From Peribacillus muralis (GTDB lineage: Bacteria > Bacillota > Bacilli > Bacillales > DSM-1321), in assembly GCF_001439925.1 (NCBI RefSeq), contig NZ_LMBV01000007.1:138561-202560 (forward strand): 64,000 nucleotides of DNA, in the 5' to 3' direction. A program made the translations under genes and the position numbers. The notes below the pieces were generated by a model, which was not told the DNA's origin, searched no databases, and saw only the letters and a list, made by a program, of their open reading frames with translations. Below, piece by piece: positions 27,660 through 35,921 of this stretch (its first letter is position 1; each line of letters begins with the position of its first letter).

Positions 27660-28550
27660 TTATTCCTTGCTCTTGAAAAAGCTCTCGATCTCATTAACCA
27701 ACTTATATACAGAAGGCGGCAAATATCGATCCTTCAAGTAAGCTATATAAACCGTTCTTTGCAAAAACTTTGAATTTATTTCAAGTGTCGCAGTATTCGC
27801 ATATGCAACGGATTTAATATAGCTTTCCGGTAGTATCGTCACGCCCAAGCCTTCGTCCACCAAACTGCAAGCTGTTTCCAATCTTTCAACTTCGTAAAAG
27901 ATGTTTGGGGTAACCTTTTCATTTTTGAATGCCTCCATTATATCATCTCTTGTTTGAAATCCAGCTGTACTGATGATCAATTCTTTATTTGGAAGGTCTA
28001 GGAAAGTGATGACTTCTTTTTCATTCAAGTCGTCATCTTTATGGACCAATAGCTTGAATTTTTCATTATAAAGGGGAGTGGATGTGATTTTGTCATCGTT
28101 TATCGGCTGATTCGTGATCGTGAAATGAACTTGATATTGATTTAGCGAATCGATAACATGTTCTTCGCCCAAGATCTCCCGGACCTTTAAATGGATTTTA
28201 GGATGATCGAGTTTAAACGTCCTGATGATTTTCGGAAACCAAATTTTGAACGATTCAATCAAACCGATAGATATTGTTCCGCTTCCAGCCTGCTTCATTT
28301 CCTCAAGCTCCACTTGCATATTATTGAATCTTCTCAGCAAATCCTGAGATCTTGAATAAAAAATGGCACCTGCCTCCGTAAGCTCGATTCCCCTTGTGTT
28401 ACGTTCCAAAAGTTGTAAATCAATTTCTCTCTCCAATTTCATGATCGCATTGCTTAAGGAAGGCTGAGATATATGCAAAATCTTAGCTGCTTTAGAGTAG
28501 CTCCTCTCCTCGACAATGGTAATGAAATAACGAAGTTGGCGAAGATCCAT
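27660..28550 (-). CDS. LysR-family regulator divergent from hutG
   Basis: 296 residues on the minus strand. N-terminal helix-turn-helix MDLRQLRYFITIVEERSYSKAAKILHISQPSLSNAIMKLE (given in part: SYSKAAKILHISQPSLSNAI) with LLERNTRGIELTEAG, then the periplasmic-binding-protein-like effector domain from ~90. It faces hutG across 122 bp that contain a palindromic LysR-type box. B. subtilis hut has no LysR regulator, so hutG here seems to be under its own control. The inducer is unknown; formiminoglutamate or urocanate would fit. Confidence 0.9.
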   Translation of the reverse strand: MDLRQLRYFITIVEERSYSKAAKILHISQPSLSNAIMKLEREIDLQLLERNTRGIELTEAGAIFYSRSQDLLRRFNNMQVELEEMKQAGSGTISIGLIESFKIWFPKIIRTFKLDHPKIHLKVREILGEEHVIDSLNQYQVHFTITNQPINDDKITSTPLYNEKFKLLVHKDDDLNEKEVITFLDLPNKELIISTAGFQTRDDIMEAFKNEKVTPNIFYEVERLETACSLVDEGLGVTILPESYIKSVAYANTATLEINSKFLQRTVYIAYLKDRYLPPSVYKLVNEIESFFKSKE

Positions 28551-28563
28551 ACTAGTCTCCTTT

Positions 28564-28580
28564 TATAGTTTTAAACTATA
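28564..28580. promoter_or_regulatory. LysR-type operator palindrome
   Basis: TATAGTTT and AAACTATA flank a single T: perfect 8-bp arms, with T-N11-A spacing inside as LysR regulators prefer. It lies 13 bases before the LysR start codon and 92 before hutG, suited to auto-repression and hutG activation. Confidence 0.7.
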
Positions 28581-28672
28581 GATATATTGAATTTTGATAT
28601 TAGCAATTATATATCATCTCCATTATAATGTAAAAAAAGATATTTCTGAATTTTGTAATTAAAGGAGAAACC

Positions 28673-29647
28673 ATGTATAGTAAACCGACTTTGACATATT
28701 GGAACGGCAGAGTGGATTCCGAAACGGACTTGGAGAGCTTCAGATACCACCAAAGAGTGATAGTGACGCCAATAACGGATTTAACCATCCCTGCCAAAGG
28801 ATTAAACGCTTTTGGAATGATTGGCTTCAAATGTGATGAAGGAGTCAAAAGGAACAAAGGAAGGATCGGTGCTGCAGAAGCCCCGGATTTTATCAGGCAG
28901 TCATTGGCAAAGCTGCCCTGTCATTTAACACGGGAAACGAAGCTGGTGGATGTTGGCGATGTCGTATGTGAAGTCGAGGAAATGGAGACCGCCCAAGACC
29001 AATTGGGCACAGCTGTTGCCAAGGTTTTGGAGAGTGAAGTGACTCCCATCATTTTAGGCGGCGGACATGAAACCTTTTATGGCCATTATCTTGGGGCTAG
29101 GAAATTCCTTGGACCAAAGGCTAAATTGGGAATGATCAATATTGATGCCCACTTTGATATGCGTCCTTATGAAAAAGAAAGCTCATCAGGCACGATGTTC
29201 AAACAAATCTTGGACAATGATCAAAATAGTAGATATTTATGTGTGGGAATTCAAAAGCAGGGCAATACTAAGGCCCTATTTGAAACGGCCGAAACAAATA
29301 AGGTCGACTACATATTGGAAGAAGAGTTGTCCTTGAAAGTATTGGATGATACTAAGCATGAGATCAACGAATTCATTAAGGAAAATGATTTCATAATTCT
29401 CACCTTATGCACCGACGTCATCGATTCAGCTTATGCACCTGGCGTAAGTGCGCCATCGCCGTTCGGGCTCGATCCGAAATTGGTACGTAGCCTGCTTAGG
29501 CATGTCGTTTCAAATGATAAGATTCTTTCCTTTGATATCTCGGAAGTGAATCCAAGTTTGGACGAAAACAATAAAACCGTTACATTGGCGGCACATTTAG
29601 TTAATGAGGTGTTGCTTCACTTTACAAAAAGAACCAATGATTGTTGA
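28673..29647 (+). CDS. hutG: Formimidoylglutamase
   Basis: 324 residues, ATG behind AAAGGAGAA. Arginase/agmatinase fold with binuclear Mn site: GGGHETFYGH near residue 125, INIDAHFDMRPYE near 156, and LCTDVIDSAYAPGVSAPSP near 244. It hydrolyses N-formimino-L-glutamate to glutamate and formamide, last step of the histidine path begun by hutU-hutI at 13.9 kb. Located apart from them and divergent from a LysR gene. Confidence 0.92.
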   Translation: MYSKPTLTYWNGRVDSETDLESFRYHQRVIVTPITDLTIPAKGLNAFGMIGFKCDEGVKRNKGRIGAAEAPDFIRQSLAKLPCHLTRETKLVDVGDVVCEVEEMETAQDQLGTAVAKVLESEVTPIILGGGHETFYGHYLGARKFLGPKAKLGMINIDAHFDMRPYEKESSSGTMFKQILDNDQNSRYLCVGIQKQGNTKALFETAETNKVDYILEEELSLKVLDDTKHEINEFIKENDFIILTLCTDVIDSAYAPGVSAPSPFGLDPKLVRSLLRHVVSNDKILSFDISEVNPSLDENNKTVTLAAHLVNEVLLHFTKRTNDC

Positions 29648-29713
29648 AATCATGGGTTGAAGCATTTCTTTCTATTTCAATATCATCTCTTTTTCTGTAT
29701 ATAAGTAAGATCG

Positions 29714-29747
29714 AGACTGGGCGTGAACGATTCACGGCAGTCTTTTT
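29714..29747 (+). terminator. Rho-independent terminator of hutG
   Basis: GACTG(G)GCGTGAA pairs with TTCACGGCAGTC around CGA, followed by TTTTTGG. Confidence 0.75.
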
Positions 29748-29853
29748 GGTTAGAGGGGAGGAAGCGAAGACCTCGCTATTAATGATACATGATGCTACAA
29801 GGATGTTTATGGTTTATATTATCTACCATCCAGGAATATAAGGGGGGATCTTT

Positions 29854-30009
29854 TTGAATGAATATCATGTAACGGTCAGGAATGGCAGTACAATGATTCT
29901 GTCAGAAATCATCGTAGCTGAAGATGAAAGGGAAGTGCTGGGAACGCTTTTAATTACCAGTGAATTATTTAATCAACCATTCACAGACATTAGGATTTTA
30001 GAACGCTGA
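29854..30009 (+). CDS. Small protein, unknown
   Basis: 51 residues starting at TTG 29854 behind AGGGGGGATC. The sequence MNEYHVTVRNGSTMILSEII... suggests strand-strand-helix-strand (helix around AEDEREVLGTLL). No motif is recognised. Ends 61 bp before the SRAP gene, with which it could share a transcript. Size and layout recall the protein at 17107, but they are not clearly homologous. Confidence 0.5.
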   Translation: MNEYHVTVRNGSTMILSEIIVAEDEREVLGTLLITSELFNQPFTDIRILER

Positions 30010-30070
30010 TTTGTTCCTGTGCTGACAATTTGCTACACTGTAGTAAATCATTAGGACGGTAGGCGATAGT

Positions 30071-30742
30071 ATGTGCGGACGTTTCACCCTTTTCACGGAT
30101 ATGGAAGAGATAAAGGAACGCTTCGATATCCAATGGTCATCTGATGCAGAATACAGTTTCAGTTATAATATAGCGCCTTCCCATTCCGTGCTTTCCGTCA
30201 TTAATGACGGGACAAGAAACCGACTTGGATACCTTCGGTGGGGACTCATTCCATTCTGGGCCAAGGATGAAAAAGTGGGCTATAAAATGATCAATGCCAG
30301 GGCGGAAACCATTTCAGAAAAGACCAGCTTCAAAAATGCGTTTAAGAAGAAACGGTGCTTGATAATCGCTGATTCCTTTTATGAGTGGAAGAAGACGCCG
30401 GAACGAAAAATACCGATGCGAATCAAATTGAAGGATGCCACTCCATTTGGTATGGCAGGTCTGTTTGAAACCTGGAAATCACCAGAGGGCATCAGCATCC
30501 ATACATGCTCAGTTATCACGACTGCGCCCAATGAGCTGATGACGGGAATCCATGATCGCATGCCAGTCATCCTAAAACCTGAAGATGAAAAAGCATGGTT
30601 GGATCCTTCGATTCATGATACGGCATATTTGCAGCGATACTTAAAGCCTTTCAATTCTGATCAGATGGAAGCATTTGAGGTATCGACTGATGTGAATTCG
30701 CCAAAAAACAACTCGCCTAATCTTATCCAGCAAATTTGCTGA
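30071..30742 (+). CDS. SRAP (SOS response-associated peptidase/HMCES) family protein
   Basis: 223 residues. Begins MCGRFTLFTD: Cys2 becomes N-terminal after Met removal and forms the thiazolidine link to abasic sites in DNA in this family. Other site residues are seen in NARAETI near 78, FYEWKK near 104 and HDRMPVILKP near 162. Its job is to shield abasic sites in single-stranded DNA. Homologues are YedK in E. coli and YoqW/YoaM in B. subtilis. Own terminator follows. Confidence 0.93.
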   Translation: MCGRFTLFTDMEEIKERFDIQWSSDAEYSFSYNIAPSHSVLSVINDGTRNRLGYLRWGLIPFWAKDEKVGYKMINARAETISEKTSFKNAFKKKRCLIIADSFYEWKKTPERKIPMRIKLKDATPFGMAGLFETWKSPEGISIHTCSVITTAPNELMTGIHDRMPVILKPEDEKAWLDPSIHDTAYLQRYLKPFNSDQMEAFEVSTDVNSPKNNSPNLIQQIC

Positions 30743-30785
30743 GTGGTGGTTGAGACTTACTCAAACTGTATACATGCTTGAACCG

Positions 30786-30831
30786 CCCCGTACATGTTAG
30801 ACACCAACCTAACATGTACGGGTGTTTTTTT
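30786..30831 (+). terminator. Rho-independent terminator
   Basis: CCCGTACATGTTAG pairs perfectly with CTAACATGTACGGG (14 bp), loop ACACCAAC, then TGTTTTTTT. Confidence 0.92.
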
Positions 30832-31095
30832 ATGGCTAATTTCGTTTGGACTTTGTGCGTTTCATTCCATTCATTGAAGCGCTAAGGGATCAATGGTAGT
30901 CCAATGGAACTTGGAAATGTCGGCCATTCTTTAGGGACAATCGAAATAGCCCTGAATAACTTCTTTATAAACATTTTAAGAACCGAAGTGGAAGACTTTT
31001 AAGTTAGCCCTTGCGAAAATATAAAAAATAATGTACTCTTAAATTTGCTTTTCGATGCGACTTTCGATGTCGTTGCTATCATTATACAATATAAT

Positions 31096-31204
31096 CTTCT
31101 TATCAAGAGAGACGGAGGGACTGGCCCGAGGATGTCTCGGCAGCAGACTTTTCTAGAGTGCTGTGCCAAATCCAGCAGGTTCATTTCGCCTGAAAGATAA
31201 GGAG
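31096..31204 (+). promoter_or_regulatory. SAM-I riboswitch (S-box)
   Basis: The aptamer signature is clear: TTATCAAGAGAG at the 5' side, GGAGGGACTGGCCCGA, TCTCGGCAGCAG, GTGCCAAATCCAGC, and GAAAGATAAGGAG closing P1 (CTTCTTATC against GATAAGGAG). An intrinsic terminator lies 18 bases downstream. With S-adenosylmethionine bound, the downstream gene would be switched off. The bases from 30832 to 31095 hold no gene. Confidence 0.93.
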
Positions 31205-31222
31205 GGTGTTTTTTATAAATTA

Positions 31223-31264
31223 AAAGACCTCTTCTTGTTTTACTGGAAGAGGTCTTTGTTTTTT
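31223..31264 (+). terminator. Riboswitch expression-platform terminator
   Basis: AAAGACCTCTTC pairs perfectly with GAAGAGGTCTTT, then GTTTTTT, between the S-box and its gene. Confidence 0.92.
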
Positions 31265-31310
31265 CATTGGGTTTGATACAACACTAATAAACAAATAAAA
31301 GGAGTTCATC

Positions 31311-32630
31311 ATGAATACAAACAACAAAGGAAATCCGTGGGCATTGATCCCGTTTGTCGTTTTTTTGATTTTATTTATAGGATCAGGAATCATTACAAAA
31401 GATTTTTATTCATTTCCAGTAATAGTGGCAATATCCATTGCATCAGCAGCTGCATTGGCCATGAATCGTAAAGAGTCATTCAATCAAAAGGTCGAAATTT
31501 TTTGTAAAGGAGCCGGCGACTCCAATATCATGTTAATGGTTATCATTTTCCTTTTGGCCGGCGCTTTTTCAGAAGTGGCGAATGGCATGGGGGCCGTTGA
31601 AGCAACGGTCAACCTTGCTTTAGCCGTCTTTCCGCAAAATCTTTTGATGGTAGGGGTCTTCATAATTGCCTGTTTTATTTCTTTATCCATGGGAACAAGC
31701 ATGGGAACGATTGTAGCCCTTGCTCCAATTGGGGTAGGAATTAGTGAGCAAACAGATATAACACTTGCGCTTTCAATGGCAGCTGTTATCGGTGGTGCCA
31801 TGTTTGGAGATAACTTATCGTTCATTTCTGATACGACGATTGCGGCAGTACGGACACAGGGAACGCAAATGAAGGACAAATTTAAAGTGAATTTTTTCAT
31901 CGTCTTGCCTGCGGCTATCATCACATGTGTCATTCTAGGAATATTAACGGTAGGTGAAGAAGCAGCCATTACTCAACATTCCTATAATTGGGTGAAAATC
32001 CTTCCATACCTTTGTGTATTGATCACTGCATTGGCAGGTGTCAACGTGTTTCTTGTTCTTTCCGTCGGCATCGTATTTGCCGGTATCATCGGTTTAGCGG
32101 ATGGCAGCTATAAAATATTGGAAGTCATTCAAAAGATGGGAGATGGAATGGCTGGCATGTATGAAATATCGTTCCTGGCGATTTTAATTGCAGGTATGGT
32201 AGCTGTCATCCAACATAATGGCGGCATTGATTACCTGCTCCATGTTGTCACTCAAAAAAGCAAATCAAAAAAAGGTGCTGAATTCAGTATTGCCGGACTT
32301 GTTGGTTTAACAAACCTATCTACGGCAAATAACACGATTTCGATCATCATTGCCGGCCCATTAGCGAAAACCATTGCAGGAAGGTATGGAATCGACCCTC
32401 GTAAATCGGCGAGCCTGCTCGACGTTTTTGCTTGTTGTATCCAAGGATTAATTCCCTATGGCGCACAATTGCTCGTTGCAGCGGGAGTGGCAAAAATTTC
32501 GCCAATAAGCATCCTGCCATATTCATATTACCCGATACTAATAGGGATTTGTGGAGTCATAGCCATCTTGATAGGATATCCGCGATTTCGGGCGGGAGAA
32601 GATATCGAAGTGAAAGAACGAACATCTTAA
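31311..32630 (+). CDS. metT: NhaC-family transporter under S-box control, probable methionine transporter
   Basis: 439 residues, ATG behind AAAGGAG. About eleven membrane segments. The NhaC/antiporter-like core is seen in SLSMGTSMGTIVALAPIGVG near residue 125 and GGAMFGDNLSFISDTTIAA near 160, with LTNLSTANNTISIIIAGPLA near 338. NhaC-type proteins under SAM riboswitches have been proposed as methionine transporters (MetT); the S-box in front of this gene supports that over Na+/H+ exchange. Monocistronic. Confidence 0.8.
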   Translation: MNTNNKGNPWALIPFVVFLILFIGSGIITKDFYSFPVIVAISIASAAALAMNRKESFNQKVEIFCKGAGDSNIMLMVIIFLLAGAFSEVANGMGAVEATVNLALAVFPQNLLMVGVFIIACFISLSMGTSMGTIVALAPIGVGISEQTDITLALSMAAVIGGAMFGDNLSFISDTTIAAVRTQGTQMKDKFKVNFFIVLPAAIITCVILGILTVGEEAAITQHSYNWVKILPYLCVLITALAGVNVFLVLSVGIVFAGIIGLADGSYKILEVIQKMGDGMAGMYEISFLAILIAGMVAVIQHNGGIDYLLHVVTQKSKSKKGAEFSIAGLVGLTNLSTANNTISIIIAGPLAKTIAGRYGIDPRKSASLLDVFACCIQGLIPYGAQLLVAAGVAKISPISILPYSYYPILIGICGVIAILIGYPRFRAGEDIEVKERTS

Positions 32631-32830
32631 TTCTGGTAAACATCCTGAGTGATCAGGGTGTTTTTTTGATTTGCCTGTAACTATTCGGTTTAAAGCGGGA
32701 GATAATTGTCATATTTTCTTATGCTTTTTTGATAATTGAATAATGCTTTATTTTTTGCATAAAATAGCCTTGTCTTTATGAATATCCGTCAAGTAATGAT
32801 GGGACAAGTTAAAAATTGGGAGTGAAAATA

Positions 32831-33034
32831 ATGGATAACAAAAAATCAAAAGAGGAAGCTTTAAATATTGCTGGAAGAGTGTATGATGTCAGTGATTACA
32901 AACGTGATGACACGTTATCATCCGGTCTTGCCACGACCCATGAACAAGTTTCTGATGCGTATAACGCTAGCGGGATAACGTCCACAGATCGAAATAAAAA
33001 GGATAGTGAGACGGAAAAAGAGGTAACTGAGTAA
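32831..33034 (+). CDS. YozQ-like small protein (DUF4025)
   Basis: 67 residues from ATG 32831 (GGGAGTG upstream); the TTG at 32816 belongs to the binding site. Hydrophilic, with RVYDVSDYKRDDTLSSG and ATTHEQVSDAY, the pattern of B. subtilis YozQ-type proteins. No membrane part. Function unknown; such small proteins are often late or sporulation-linked. Confidence 0.7.
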   Translation: MDNKKSKEEALNIAGRVYDVSDYKRDDTLSSGLATTHEQVSDAYNASGITSTDRNKKDSETEKEVTE

Positions 33035-33058
33035 AAAAAAGAATGAAATATCGATCCC

Positions 33059-33108
33059 AGCCCCAAACTTGTTGAAATTTCCCAACAAGCTAGGGGCTTT
33101 GTTTTTAT
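33059..33108 (+). terminator. Rho-independent terminator
   Basis: AGCCCC-CTTGTT pairs with AACAAG-GGGGCT with an inner AAA/CTA mismatch, then TTGTTTTTATT. Confidence 0.8.
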
Positions 33109-33607
33109 TATAGTTGCCCCACGATGGTCGGTTCATTAGGGTTATAGACCTTCTTCAGCAGAGTAATGTTGCCCTACCAAAACGCAGCTGATGCATGTGT
33201 TTGCGATAATCATGCTTTCCTGTCAGGTTGACTGCCAGAGTTGAATCATGTTTCCCTACATTGGAAGTTGTCTAACGTCGCCATACCCCATCGTTCTGCC
33301 TCCCAAAATACCCACAAAGAAGACTTCGTTATGATTGCAGGTGAATGAGTGATGCGCAAGGAATTATTCTGATATATACTGGAAATGGAACAGCTAACCA
33401 TTTTGATTAGCTTGCAAAGCTCTTAAAGAGATAATTATAAGTTCCCGACGGGTATGTCTTGTCACTTGCTTAAGATTATTGAAGCCATTTTTATTGGTTC
33501 GGTATATGCTTGTGGCCATAACAGATAGATATGCACTGAACTGCGCTTAAGGAAATGGTAAGCATACATAGGCGCAGTCATAGACTTGGAGTTATAGGGG
33601 GATTGGA
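33109..33607. other. 500-bp non-coding stretch before cobQ
   Basis: No intact gene on either strand. The minus strand around 33150-33340 has short coding-like pieces (one reads LTGKHDYRKHMHQLRFG) broken by stops, perhaps a decayed gene. I looked for the cobalamin riboswitch core before cobQ and did not see it. Confidence 0.4.
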
Positions 33608-35125
33608 ATGAAGGCACGATCGATCATGATACAGGGGACGGCATCCGATGTAGGGAAGAGCTTGATTTGTACGGCATTATGCCGGGTTTTTTCCAATAAA
33701 GGATACCGTGTCGTCCCATTTAAATCGCAAAACATGGCTTTGAATTCCTATGTAACCTTGGATGGTGGTGAAATAGGACGGGCCCAAGGAGTGCAAGCTG
33801 AAGCGGCAAGGATTGTGGCAACGACCGATATGAATCCGATCTTACTGAAACCGAAGCAGGATATGGTGTCGGAGGTCATCGTGCACGGAAAGCATTTTCA
33901 GGATATGAAAGCCTTAAGCTATCGCAATCAATTTGTCGAAAAGGCGATGCCCATCGTCCGTAAGTCAGTGGAAAAACTGCAGCAGGAATACGACATCATC
34001 GTGCTCGAAGGTGCAGGTAGCCCAGCCGAAATTAACCTTAAGGACCGGGATATTGCAAATATGCGGATGGCCAAGCTTGCGGATGCCGCTGTCATTTTAG
34101 TGGCCGATATCGACCGTGGTGGAGTATTTGCGTCCATCATCGGGACACTGGCATTATTGGATGATGATGAACGCGATTGTGTAAAGGGAATCATCATCAA
34201 TAAATTTCGGGGCATGCGTGAACTACTGGACGACGGCATCGAATGGGTGGAAAAGGAAACCGGCATCCCCGTTCTCGGGGTCCTTCCTTATTTGGACGTA
34301 AACATAGAGGCGGAGGACTCGCTCGCACTATCTTCCTTACGATTTAAAAAATCTAAAAGCGGAGAATTCCCCATTGACGTGGCAGTCTTGAAATTTCCGC
34401 ACATCTCCAATTTCACTGATGTGGATCCTTTTTTCGATGAACCGGGAGTAGGTGTCAGACTAGTCGCAAGTGTTTATGAACTAGGTAATCCCGACCTTCT
34501 TATTTTGCCTGGTACAAAAAACACGATCGAAGATTTAAATTGGTTGAAACAGGTGGGGTTGGATCGTGCCATAAAGGAGCTGCGTGAACAAGGAACAATG
34601 ATCTTTGGTATATGCGGAGGCTTTCAAATGCTTGGAACTAAGCTTTTCGATCCTGACGGGGTCGAAGGCAATGGGGAAAATGCAGAAGGTCTTTCATTGC
34701 TTCCCGCGGAAACTGTATTCCAAGCAGAAAAGAAAACGGTACAAATGGAAGGTGTCCTTTCTTCTGGAATATTGGCAGGTGAAATGAACCTGAGCGGATT
34801 CGAAATCCATTTAGGCAAGACGACATTGGAGTCACAAGTAAGGCCTTTTCTACAACTGAAGGATGGAAGACAGGATGGGGCCATAGCCACTGACAACAAG
34901 GTCTTCGGCACATATCTTCATGGGATTTTCCATAATCGCTTATTCACTAGACTACTGGTTAACCAAATTCGCCGCAGCAAAGGGCTGGATGAAGTGAGGG
35001 AAACCGTGCAAAGCGATTCGGAGTTACGAGAGGAAGCCTATAATCTTCTAGCCTCCCATTTGGAAGAAAATATTGATATGGAACCCATTTATCAATGGCT
35101 GCAGCTTGAGACACTGGGAAGTTGA
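33608..35125 (+). CDS. cobQ: Cobyric acid synthase
   Basis: 505 residues, ATG behind AGGGGGATTGG. N-terminal dethiobiotin-synthetase-like domain with P-loop MIQGTASDVGKSLICTALCR, then FKSQNMALNSYVT and EAARIVATTDMNPILLKP; the C-terminal class-I glutamine amidotransferase shows FGICGGFQMLG (nucleophile Cys near 339) and GTYLHGIFHN (His near 440). It amidates four side chains of adenosyl-cobyrinate a,c-diamide. No other cob/cbi gene is near, so it works with genes elsewhere in the pathway. Confidence 0.96.
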   Translation: MKARSIMIQGTASDVGKSLICTALCRVFSNKGYRVVPFKSQNMALNSYVTLDGGEIGRAQGVQAEAARIVATTDMNPILLKPKQDMVSEVIVHGKHFQDMKALSYRNQFVEKAMPIVRKSVEKLQQEYDIIVLEGAGSPAEINLKDRDIANMRMAKLADAAVILVADIDRGGVFASIIGTLALLDDDERDCVKGIIINKFRGMRELLDDGIEWVEKETGIPVLGVLPYLDVNIEAEDSLALSSLRFKKSKSGEFPIDVAVLKFPHISNFTDVDPFFDEPGVGVRLVASVYELGNPDLLILPGTKNTIEDLNWLKQVGLDRAIKELREQGTMIFGICGGFQMLGTKLFDPDGVEGNGENAEGLSLLPAETVFQAEKKTVQMEGVLSSGILAGEMNLSGFEIHLGKTTLESQVRPFLQLKDGRQDGAIATDNKVFGTYLHGIFHNRLFTRLLVNQIRRSKGLDEVRETVQSDSELREEAYNLLASHLEENIDMEPIYQWLQLETLGS

Positions 35126-35314
35126 AAAATGTAAGGACGAAAATCTGTCATCCTCCTGATTAAATCCTTTTATTCTACAGGAAATGGACAACAATACATT
35201 CGTCTAGGGTTAAACTGCCTTTTATTTAGCCATATTAAGTGACAGAGGCATATAAGATATGTTATGTTGTTTTCTCTACATACTTTAAAGAATATAAAAG
35301 GATGAGGTGTTACT

Positions 35315-35587
35315 ATGAATAAAACAGAATTAGTGAGCAGTGTGGCAACACAAGCTGAATTGACAAAAGAAGAAGCAAAAAAAGTGGTGGATGCATTGTT
35401 TGAAACAATCACGTCTACACTTGCTAAAGAAGAAAAAATCCAATTAGTTGGTTTTGGTACTTTTGAAGTGCGCGATCGTGCAGCTCGTACAGGAAGAAAC
35501 CCGCAAACAGGTGAAGAAATCCAAATTGCTGCAAGCAAAGTACCCGCTTTTAAAGCAGGTAAAGAATTAAAAGAAGCTGTAAAATAA
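35315..35587 (+). CDS. hbs: HU-family DNA-binding protein
   Basis: 90 residues, full HU length. [32 protein letters not shown] (helices, given in part) and [21 protein letters not shown], the DNA-binding arm with its intercalating Pro, then [17 protein letters not shown] nucleoid protein that bends DNA as a homodimer. Closely HBsu-like, but the main hbs lies near ribosome-related genes in B. subtilis, so this may be a second copy. Terminator follows. Confidence 0.93.
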   Translation: MNKTELVSSVATQAELTKEEAKKVVDALFETITSTLAKEEKIQLVGFGTFEVRDRAARTGRNPQTGEEIQIAASKVPAFKAGKELKEAVK

Positions 35588-35600
35588 TAGATGAACGGAG

Positions 35601-35637
35601 AAAAACCCTGGCGCTGTAAATCGTCAGGGTTTTTTTC
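35601..35637 (+). terminator. Rho-independent terminator of HU gene
   Basis: AAAACCCTGGCG pairs with CGTCAGGGTTTT (one G-U), followed by more T. Confidence 0.88.
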
Positions 35638-35753
35638 AGCACTTATAAAAAATGAACGAAACTTATAGTACATAATAATAAGGTTTATACTGTGACTATG
35701 TTAGGCTATATGAATAACAAGCTTTAAAACCAAAATAAATGGAGGTGAAAGAA

Positions 35754-35921
35754 ATGCTGAAGAAAATCATGAAAAAAATCAAACAGCTTTCCCAGGGCAG
35801 CAGTGAGCGAAGACATGGTCATCATCGCCGCGGCGGCAGTAGCAGCAGCCGGGGGTATAAAAGATCCCCGATGAGCGGAAGTGACCGCTACAAGAGAAAG
35901 GGTCGGGGCAGCAGCAGCTAA
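35754..35921 (+). CDS. Small Arg/Ser/Gly-rich basic protein
   Basis: 55 residues from ATG 35754, with GGAGGTG seven bases upstream. N-terminus is a Lys-rich helix (MLKKIMKKIKQLSQG), the rest a low-complexity Arg/His/Ser/Gly tract (RRHGHHRRGGSSSSRGYKRS; GRGSSS). Very basic and probably disordered, so nucleic-acid or spore-component binding is imaginable but unproven. Its last four bases overlap the end of the convergent kinase gene. The Ser-rich tract could be a kinase substrate. Confidence 0.65.
   Translation: MLKKIMKKIKQLSQGSSERRHGHHRRGGSSSSRGYKRSPMSGSDRYKRKGRGSSS

Noticed and set aside
29641-29841. 66-codon frame after hutG
   Set aside because: It overlaps the hutG stop, has no ribosome binding site and contains the hutG terminator.
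30999-31184. Minus-strand frame
   Set aside because: It is antisense to the SAM riboswitch and has no start site.
33109-33607. Cobalamin riboswitch before cobQ
   Set aside because: The conserved core could not be found by eye.
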